This document shows, one piece after another, positions 1-64,000 of a stretch of DNA of 64,000 bases (the first letter of the stretch is position 1; each line of letters opens with the position of its first letter). The position numbers and the translations under genes were made by a program. The notes beneath the pieces were generated by a model, which was not told the DNA's origin, made no database searches, and saw nothing but the letters and a program-made list of their open reading frames with translations. Source of the DNA: Micromonospora halophytica (GTDB taxonomy: Bacteria > Actinomycetota > Actinomycetes > Mycobacteriales > Micromonosporaceae); NCBI RefSeq assembly GCF_900090245.1, contig NZ_FMDN01000012.1:1-64000 (forward strand), written 5' to 3'.

Positions 1-3000
1 GCTTCTTCGGTATCAGTCCGCGTGAGGCCCTGGCCATGGATCCGCAGCAGCGGCTGCTGCTGGAGACCTCGTGGGAGGCCTTCGAACACGCCGGCCTCGA
101 CCCGCGCGACACGAAGGCCACCACCGGCGTCTTCGCCGGCCTGATCCACCATGATTACGCCGGCCGGCTCGACGCCTCGGCGGAACTGGAGGGGTACCTC
201 GTCAACGGCACCGCCGGCAGCGTCGCCTCCGGTCGCGTCGCGTACGTCTTCGGCCTCGAGGGCCCGGCGGTCACCGTGGACACGGCGTGTTCGTCGTCGC
301 TGGTGGCGCTGCACCTGGCCGCGCAGGCGCTGCGGTCGGGGGAGTGTGACCTCGCTTTGGCGGGCGGTGTGACGGTGATGGCCACCCCCAGCGCGTTCGT
401 CGGCTTCTCCCGCCAGCGCGGCCTGTCGCCCGACGGTCGGTGCCGGTCCTTCGCCGCCTCGGCCGACGGCACCGGCTGGTCCGAGGGCGTCGGCATGCTC
501 CTCGTCGAACGGCTCTCCGACGCCCGCCGCCACGGCCACCGCGTCCTCGCCGTGCTGAGTGGCAGCGCGGTCAACCAGGACGGCGCGTCGAACGGGCTCA
601 CCGCTCCGAACGGGCCGTCGCAGCAGCGGGTGATCCGGCAGGCCCTGGCCAACGCCCGGCTTTCCACCGCCGACGTGGACGTGGTCGAGGCGCACGGTAC
701 CGGGACGACGTTGGGTGACCCGATCGAGGCGCAGGCGTTGCTGGCGACGTACGGGCAGGATCGGCCGGTCGACCGTCCGCTGCTGCTCGGTTCGATCAAG
801 TCGAACATGGGCCACACTCAGGCCGCGGCCGGTGTCGCCGGGGTGATCAAGATGGTGCTCGCGATGCGGCACGGGCTGGTGCCGCCCACCTTGCACGTCG
901 ACGAGCCGTCCCCGCACATCGACTGGACGGCCGGTGCGGTGGCGCTGGCCACCGAGCCGACTCCGTGGCCGGTGGTGGACCGGCCCCGCCGGGCGGCCGT
1001 GTCGTCGTTCGGCATCTCCGGCACCAACGCGCATGTGATCGTCGAGCAGCCGCCGGCGGACGTGGTGCCGCCGCAGGCCGACCCGGAGCCGGTCGCGGTG
1101 GACCGGGTCGTGCCGGTGTTGCTCTCCGCGCGTACCGATGCCGCTCTCGCGTTGCAGGCGGGTCGGTGGGCGCGGTGGTTGGCCGGTGACGAGTCGTTGC
1201 GTCCGGTGGACGTGGCGTGGTCGTCGGTGACCACCCGACCCGCGCTGGAGCAGCGGGCCGTGGTGACCGCCGCCGACCGCGACGACCTGCTCGCCGGCCT
1301 GCGCGCCCTCGCCGCCGGTGAGCCGTCCGCAGCCGTGCTGACCGGCGTCCCGGAGCAGCGGGGACAACTCGCCCTGCTCTTCTCCGGTCAGGGTGCGCAG
1401 CGTGCCGGCATGGGCCGGGAGCTGTACGACGTCTTCCCGGTGTTCGCCGCCGCGTTGGACGAGGTGTGTGCCCAGCTGGACCAGGCGTTGCCGCGTCCGT
1501 TGCGGGAGGTGCTGTTCGCTGCGGAGGGCTCGCCGGAGGCGGGGCTGCTGGATCAGACGGTGTTCACCCAGGCCGGTCTGTTCGCGGTCGAGGTGGCGTT
1601 GTTCCGTCTGGTGGAGTCGTTCGGTGTGGTGCCGGACTTCGTCGGTGGGCACTCGGTCGGGGAGATCACCGCCGCGCACGTGGCCGGGGTGCTGTCGCTG
1701 GCTGACGCGTGCGCGCTGGTGGCGGCGCGGGGTCGGTTGATGCAGGCGTTGCCCGCCGGTGGCGGGATGCTCGCGGTCGCCGCCACCGAGGAGGCCGTCG
1801 CGGAGTCGATCGCGGGTCTGACCGACGTAGGCATCGCCGCCGTCAACGGGCCGACCTCGGTCGTCGTCTCCGGCGCGGTCGACGTGCTCGACGAGATCGA
1901 GCAGGTGTGGCAGGGCCGGGGTGTGCGGACCCGTCGGCTGGCCGTGAGTCACGCGTTCCACAGTCCGCTGATGGAGCCGATGCTGGCCGAGTTCCGGGCG
2001 GTCCTGGAGCAGTTGACCTTCGCCGTGCCGCTGCTGCCGGTCGTGTCGAACCTGTCCGGCGCCCTCGCCGACCCCGACGAGATCCGGACGGTCGACTACT
2101 GGGTGCGGCACGTGCGCGAGGCGGTCCGGTTCGCCGACGGCGTCACCGTGCTGCGCAAGGCCGGTGTCGACACGTTCCTGGAGGTCGGCCCGCAGAGCGT
2201 CCTGACGGCGATGACCGCCGACGTGCTGCCCGGCGACGCAGGCGTGCTCGCCGTGGCCACCCAACGCAAGGACCGCACCGAGGCGCAGGCGCTGCTCGCC
2301 GCCCTGGCCGAGCTGCACGTCGCCGGTGTGCCGGTCACGTGGCAGCCCTGGTTCGCCGACACCGGCGCGCAGCGGATCGACCTGCCGACGTACGCGTTCC
2401 AGCATCAGCGGTTCTGGCCCGAGTCGGCGCCCCGCACCCCGGACACCACCATGGTGGACGGTGGGGACGGCGAGTTCTGGGCGGCCGTGGAGAGCGGTGA
2501 CCTGAGCGCCCTCGCCGGGCAGCTCGGTGACGACGCCGTGCACGCTCTCACCCCGGCCCTGCCCGCCCTCACCACCTGGCGCCGCGCCCGCACCCGCGAC
2601 GCCGCGGTCAACGGTTGGTCGTACCAGGTGGGATGGCGGCGGATCGACCTGGGCGACGGACCGACGGCGGCCGGCGGATGGCTGCTCGTCGCGCCCGCCG
2701 GCGACCCGGTGGCCGCGCAGGTCACCGCCGCGCTCACCGCGGCCGGCGGGGACGTGCGACAGGTGACCGCCGCGCCGGCCACCGCCACCCGCGCCGGCCT
2801 CGCCCGGCGACTGGCCGCCGCGCTCGCCGACGGCCCGGTCACCGGCGTCGTGTCCCTGCTCGGACTGCACGACGACCCGCACCCCCGGCACCCGGCGGTG
2901 CCGGCTGGCACCGCCGCCACGCTGCTGCTGATCCAGGCGCTGCACGACACCGCCCCTACGGTCCCGCTGTGGTGCGTCACCCGGGGCGCGGTCGGCACCG

Positions 3001-4340
3001 GCGACGACGACCCCGTGCGCAGCGCCGCCCAGGGCGGGCTGTGGGGCCTCGGCCGGGTCGCCGGCCTCGAACTGCCGCAGCTCCGGATCGGCCTGCTCGA
3101 CCTGCCCGAACCGGACGTCGACCCGACCCGGCTGGCGGCGGCGCTCACCGCCGCCGGCGACGAGGACCAGCTCGCGCTCCGGTCGACCGGCGTGTACGCG
3201 CGCCGGCTGACCCGGGCCACCGCTGCCGACCCGGCGGCGGCCGACCGGTGGCGGCCCACCGGCACCGTGCTGGTCACCGGCGGAACCGGCGCGCTCGGCG
3301 CGCACGTGGCCCGCTGGGCGGCCGGCAACGGTGCCGCGCACCTCGTGCTGACCAGCCGGCGCGGGGACACCGCTCCCGGCGCGGCCGAGCTGCGCGACGA
3401 GCTGACCGCCCTCGGCGTCCGGGTCACCGTGGCCGCCTGCGACGTCGCCGACCGGGACGCGGTCGCCGCGCTGCTCGCCCGGATCGACGACGATCCCGCC
3501 CCGCTGACCGCGGTGGTGCACGCCGCCGGGCTCAACGACGTCGCCCCGCTGCTCGACACGGACACCGACCGGCTCGCCGGGGTGATGACCGGCAAGATCG
3601 CCGGCGCGGTGCACCTCGACGAGCTGCTCGGTGACCGGCCGCTCGACGCGTTCGTGCTCTTCGCCTCGATCGCCGGGATCTGGGGCAGCGGTGGGCAGGC
3701 CGGATACGCGGCCGGCAACGCCTACCTCGACGCGCTGGCCGAGCGGCGACGCGCCCGCGGCCTCGCCGCCACCTCCGTGGCGTGGGGGCCCTGGGCCGAC
3801 GGCGGAATGGCCACCGACGAGGCGCGGCGGGAGCTGTCCCGGCGCGGGCTGCGGGCCATGGAGCCGGCCGACGCCGTGCACGCCCTGCGGATCGCCGTCG
3901 GACGTGGTCGGCCCTGCCTCACCGTCGTCGACGTCGACTGGGCGACCTTCGCCCCGGCGTACACGTCGGCCCGGCCGCGACCGCTCCTCGCCGACCTGCC
4001 CGAGGCCCGGCCGACCGCCCGCCCCGTCGACGACGACACCATGCCGGCCGACGGTGGACGGTCGCTGAGGGACCGGCTGCTCGCCCTGCCGCGCGACGAG
4101 CAGGACCGCCACCTCACCGACCTGGTCCGCGCCGAGGCCGCCGCCGTGCTCGGCCACCCCGGCCCCGAACGGGTCAAGCCACGGCGGGCGTTCAAGGAAC
4201 TCGGCTTCGACTCGCTCACCGCGGTCGAGCTGCGCAACCGGCTCACCCGGGCCACCGGCCTGTCCCTGCCCACCACGCTGGTCTTCGACTACCCCGACCC
4301 GGTCACCCTCGCCGACCACCTGCTCACCGCACTCGTCCCC
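1..4340 (+). other. PKS module M1: KS(partial)-AT(malonyl)-KR(A-type)-ACP
   Basis: The KS active-site Cys (DTACSSS) is at 288-290; EAHGTG and KSNMGHT follow. The AT nucleophile Ser lies in GHSVG at 1653-1655, and HAFH at 1950-1961 predicts malonyl-CoA. No DH lies between AT and KR. The KR has an intact GGTGALG NADPH loop, the Lys of TGKIAG, Ser, Tyr (AGYAAGN) and the Trp of GIWGSGGQ. It lacks LDD, so it is A-type (A1 by Trp141/Gln146). The expected product is an L-configured beta-hydroxyl without alpha-methyl. The phosphopantetheine Ser (GFDSL) is at 4212-4214. Confidence 0.9.
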
Positions 4341-4565
4341 GAGGCGCAGCAGCAGGCCGCGGCCGACCCCGCCGAGACGGCGGTGCGCCAGGCGCTCGCC
4401 ACCATCCCGCTGGCCCGCATCCGCGAGGCCGGGCTGCTGGACCTGCTGCTGAAGCTCACCGACGGCGAAGACACCGACCCCGCCTCCACCGACGAGAACG
4501 TCGACATCGACGAGATGGACGCCGACACCCTCATCAGGCTGGCGCTCGACGGCTCCGAGTCCTGA
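1..4565 (+). CDS. Type I modular polyketide synthase, 3' part (one module: KS-AT-KR-ACP)
   Basis: The frame is already open at base 3, inside a KS, so the gene begins upstream of the window; the TGA is at 4563-4565. About 1,520 residues are visible: KS (to about 1050), malonyl-type AT (about 1370-2260), an A-type KR (catalytic part about 3260-3800), ACP (about 4110-4340) and a C-terminal docking segment (about 4360-4562). The docking segment contains IREAGLLDLLLKL and ends in MDADTLIRLAL, which resembles class 1b docking tails. The next gene starts about 26 bases downstream and carries a matching class 1b-like N-terminus, so this protein very likely passes its chain to it. The assembly line is cytosolic, and the acyl chain stays tethered to the ACP phosphopantetheine. 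How many modules precede this one cannot be seen. Confidence 0.97.
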   Translation, partial: FFGISPREALAMDPQQRLLLETSWEAFEHAGLDPRDTKATTGVFAGLIHHDYAGRLDASAELEGYLVNGTAGSVASGRVAYVFGLEGPAVTVDTACSSSLVALHLAAQALRSGECDLALAGGVTVMATPSAFVGFSRQRGLSPDGRCRSFAASADGTGWSEGVGMLLVERLSDARRHGHRVLAVLSGSAVNQDGASNGLTAPNGPSQQRVIRQALANARLSTADVDVVEAHGTGTTLGDPIEAQALLATYGQDRPVDRPLLLGSIKSNMGHTQAAAGVAGVIKMVLAMRHGLVPPTLHVDEPSPHIDWTAGAVALATEPTPWPVVDRPRRAAVSSFGISGTNAHVIVEQPPADVVPPQADPEPVAVDRVVPVLLSARTDAALALQAGRWARWLAGDESLRPVDVAWSSVTTRPALEQRAVVTAADRDDLLAGLRALAAGEPSAAVLTGVPEQRGQLALLFSGQGAQRAGMGRELYDVFPVFAAALDEVCAQLDQALPRPLREVLFAAEGSPEAGLLDQTVFTQAGLFAVEVALFRLVESFGVVPDFVGGHSVGEITAAHVAGVLSLADACALVAARGRLMQALPAGGGMLAVAATEEAVAESIAGLTDVGIAAVNGPTSVVVSGAVDVLDEIEQVWQGRGVRTRRLAVSHAFHSPLMEPMLAEFRAVLEQLTFAVPLLPVVSNLSGALADPDEIRTVDYWVRHVREAVRFADGVTVLRKAGVDTFLEVGPQSVLTAMTADVLPGDAGVLAVATQRKDRTEAQALLAALAELHVAGVPVTWQPWFADTGAQRIDLPTYAFQHQRFWPESAPRTPDTTMVDGGDGEFWAAVESGDLSALAGQLGDDAVHALTPALPALTTWRRARTRDAAVNGWSYQVGWRRIDLGDGPTAAGGWLLVAPAGDPVAAQVTAALTAAGGDVRQVTAAPATATRAGLARRLAAALADGPVTGVVSLLGLHDDPHPRHPAVPAGTAATLLLIQALHDTAPTVPLWCVTRGAVGTGDDDPVRSAAQGGLWGLGRVAGLELPQLRIGLLDLPEPDVDPTRLAAALTAAGDEDQLALRSTGVYARRLTRATAADPAAADRWRPTGTVLVTGGTGALGAHVARWAAGNGAAHLVLTSRRGDTAPGAAELRDELTALGVRVTVAACDVADRDAVAALLARIDDDPAPLTAVVHAAGLNDVAPLLDTDTDRLAGVMTGKIAGAVHLDELLGDRPLDAFVLFASIAGIWGSGGQAGYAAGNAYLDALAERRRARGLAATSVAWGPWADGGMATDEARRELSRRGLRAMEPADAVHALRIAVGRGRPCLTVVDVDWATFAPAYTSARPRPLLADLPEARPTARPVDDDTMPADGGRSLRDRLLALPRDEQDRHLTDLVRAEAAAVLGHPGPERVKPRRAFKELGFDSLTAVELRNRLTRATGLSLPTTLVFDYPDPVTLADHLLTALVPEAQQQAAADPAETAVRQALATIPLARIREAGLLDLLLKLTDGEDTDPASTDENVDIDEMDADTLIRLALDGSES
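1122..1295 (+). repeat. KS-AT linker block shared by M1, M5 and M6
   Basis: The 174-base block recurs at 21131-21304 and 26378-26551. I see one difference (CCACC versus CGACC). It encodes the linker domain between KS and AT, from LSARTDAALALQ to RDDLLA. Confidence 0.8.
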
Positions 4566-4581
4566 CCCTTGTCCCACGTAC

Positions 4582-4585
4582 GGAG
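4582..4585 (+). promoter_or_regulatory. Ribosome binding site of the hexamodular PKS gene
   Basis: GGAG lies in the 23-27 base gap after the upstream stop. It is 6 bases from the ATG at 4592 and only 3 from the ATG at 4589. The spacing favours 4592 and rules out any start inside the upstream gene. No hairpin or promoter-like sequence fits in this gap, so the two genes are probably on one transcript. Confidence 0.7.
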
Positions 4586-4591
4586 TACATG

Positions 4592-34315
<29,724 letters not shown>

Positions 34316-34321
34316 AATCGG

Positions 34322-34343
34322 CCGTCCGACCATTGTCGGACGG
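34322..34343 (+). terminator. Hairpin 7 bases after the stop codon, candidate terminator (first of two)
   Basis: Perfect 9-base arms, CCGTCCGAC (34322-34330) and GTCGGACGG (34335-34343), enclose a 4-base loop CATT. No T-run follows; factor-independent ends in high-GC actinomycetes often lack one. It may act with the larger hairpin that begins two bases later. Confidence 0.55.
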
Positions 34344-34344
34344 G

Positions 34345-34398
34345 CCGGCGGGGCCGGTCGCCCAGGGCTGTCACGCCCGTCGCGACCGGCCCCGCCGG
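34345..34398 (+). terminator. Long GC-rich hairpin, candidate terminator (second of two)
   Basis: Perfect 17-base arms at 34345-34361 and 34382-34398 flank a 20-base loop that can itself form a short GGGC/GCCC stem. This is the strongest inverted repeat I found outside the coding regions and lies 30-83 bases after the stop of the hexamodular gene. There is no T-run, so it could be an intrinsic terminator or a transcript-stabilising end. Confidence 0.65.
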
Positions 34399-34464
34399 AT
34401 CGCCGTACCGGACCGGACCGGGGCGGCCCCGGCCCAGCCTGCGGCCGGTTGCGCCAACGCCCAG

Positions 34465-34494
34465 GTAGGGGCGGCCGTAGGGGCACCGTAGGGG
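34465..34494 (+). repeat. Three GTAGGGG direct repeats, candidate activator site
   Basis: GTAGGGG occurs at 34465-34471, 34477-34483 and 34488-34494. The steps are 12 and 11 bases, about one helical turn. The last copy abuts the candidate -35 box. Heptamer repeats in this phase and position are typical of SARP-family activator sites, though the bases here differ from the common SARP heptamer, so the binding protein is unknown. Confidence 0.5.
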
Positions 34495-34524
34495 TTGTGA
34501 CCGCCGTCGGCCGACAATTACCTT
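34495..34524 (+). promoter_or_regulatory. Candidate promoter for the bimodular PKS gene and downstream genes
   Basis: TTGTGA (34495-34500) and TACCTT (34519-34524) are separated by 18 bases. TACCTT fits the actinomycete housekeeping -10 pattern; the -35 keeps TTG only, which fits a promoter that needs an activator bound to the adjacent repeats. Transcription would start near 34531 and give a leader of about 140 bases. This is a prediction from sequence only. Confidence 0.4.
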
Positions 34525-34660
34525 CCTCCGGTAAGTAAGACGCGGTGGGCGCTGAAGAGCTGTTGTCAATTGCAATTCATGGTCGGGTTCGACGGGCTGT
34601 GGTGTCGCGGTCCGAGGCTGTTGTGGACGGTATTGGGTCGCCTGGTTCCTCCGGCCCGAA

Positions 34661-34667
34661 AAGGTGG
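34661..34667 (+). promoter_or_regulatory. Ribosome binding site of the bimodular PKS gene
   Basis: AAGGTGG, preceded by GAA, lies 5 bases before the ATG at 34673. It overlaps an in-frame GTG at 34664, so that GTG would have no ribosome site of its own. This decides the start at 34673. Confidence 0.65.
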
Positions 34668-34672
34668 CACTA

Positions 34673-44971
<10,299 letters not shown>

Positions 44972-45003
44972 CCGCGGATGCCCCGGACCTCTGATCCCGA
45001 TAC

Positions 45004-45007
45004 GGAG
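45004..45007 (+). promoter_or_regulatory. Ribosome binding site of the trimodular PKS gene
   Basis: GGAG lies 7 bases before the ATG at 45015, inside the 43-base gap after the previous stop. It fixes the start. An ATG at 44886 in the same frame lies inside the previous gene and encodes no docking or PKS sequence. No terminator-like hairpin is seen in the gap, so co-transcription is likely. Confidence 0.7.
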
Positions 45008-45014
45008 TGGCCCG

Positions 45015-59819
<14,805 letters not shown>

Positions 59820-59851
59820 GTCACGCGCGTCACGTACCGGTGGAGAACGAG

Positions 59852-59855
59852 GGAG
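59852..59855 (+). promoter_or_regulatory. Ribosome binding site of the last PKS gene
   Basis: GGAG (within GAGGGAGCGAG) lies 11 bases before the ATG at 59867, slightly longer than usual. An in-frame GTG at 59840 would add nine residues, but the docking domain starts at the ATG as in the other genes, so 59867 is preferred. The 47-base gap from the previous stop shows no terminator. Confidence 0.55.
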
Positions 59856-59866
59856 CGAGATCAACC

Positions 59867-64000
<4,134 letters not shown>

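Larger units (their letters stand above)
34316..34672 (+). other. Intergenic control region between the hexamodular and bimodular PKS genes
   Basis: This is the only gap over 50 bases in the window (357 bases) and has no credible gene. It contains two perfect hairpins just after the upstream stop, a third inverted repeat at 34418-34432 (7-base arms around one G), three GTAGGGG repeats at 34465-34494, a candidate promoter at 34495-34524, and two AT-rich patches (34513-34540 and 34561-34580). The second AT-rich patch includes the 10-base palindrome AATTGCAATT at 34568-34577. The arrangement suggests that one transcript ends here and another begins. Confidence 0.75.

Noticed and set aside
3782..4588. 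Upstream extension of the hexamodular gene's frame
   Set aside because: It overlaps the KR and ACP of the previous gene in another frame and encodes Arg/Pro-rich sequence. The docking domain and ribosome site place the start at 4589-4592.
59840..59866. In-frame GTG upstream of the last gene
   Set aside because: It would add nine residues before a docking domain that, in the sister genes, starts at the ATG. Not fully excluded.
59820..59866. Short palindromes (ACGCGCGT, ACCGGT) in the gap before the last gene
   Set aside because: They are short, GC-rich and expected by chance here. They form no stable hairpin and match no known site.

Overview
The window is one continuous stretch of very GC-rich DNA that codes on the plus strand almost from end to end. 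Its codons end mostly in G or C. It holds five consecutive genes of a cis-AT modular type I polyketide synthase (PKS). Gene size, codon bias, domain signatures and docking domains point to a high-GC actinomycete; Micromonospora or a relative is plausible, but nothing here proves the genus. There are no tRNAs, rRNAs, mobile elements, CRISPR arrays or tailoring, regulatory or resistance genes. Both edges cut through PKS genes, so this is the interior of a larger cluster.

Layout: (1) the 3' end of a PKS gene, 1-4565, with one module (M1); (2) a hexamodular giant, 4592-34315, about 9,907 residues (M2-M7); (3) a 357-base gap, 34316-34672, with two strong hairpins, three GTAGGGG direct repeats and a candidate promoter; (4) a bimodular gene, 34673-44971 (M8, M9); (5) a trimodular gene, 45015-59819 (M10-M12); (6) the 5' part of a further gene, 59867 to beyond 64000 (M13). 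Genes 1 and 2 look co-transcribed. Genes 3, 4 and 5 are probably a second transcription unit starting in the gap.

Thirteen elongation modules are visible, each with a Cys-His-His KS and its own AT. By AT motifs, M2, M9 and M11 take methylmalonyl-CoA (GHSQG plus YASH) and the other ten take malonyl-CoA (GHS[VI]G plus HAFH). Reductive domains: KR only in M1, M2, M6, M8, M11, M12 and M13; DH+KR in M3, M4, M5, M9 and M10; a clearly dead KR in M7. No ER, thioesterase or loading domain is present. The M9 KR has His in place of its catalytic Tyr, so its output is uncertain.

Read colinearly, the enzymes would build: hydroxyl, methyl plus hydroxyl, conjugated triene, hydroxyl, ketone, hydroxyl, methyl-substituted alkene (or ketone if the M9 KR is dead), alkene, methyl plus hydroxyl, hydroxyl, hydroxyl. 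That is about 26 backbone carbons of a larger polyol/polyene chain, probably a macrolactone. I cannot name the product. Docking domains support the order gene 1 to gene 5: a class 1b-like pair joins genes 1 and 2, and class 1a-like pairs join the rest.

The most unusual features are the mosaic history of the modules (near-identical blocks shared by non-adjacent modules, including a KS pair of about 1.1 kb followed by ATs of different specificity), the two defective or suspect KRs, and the control region at 34.3-34.7 kb.
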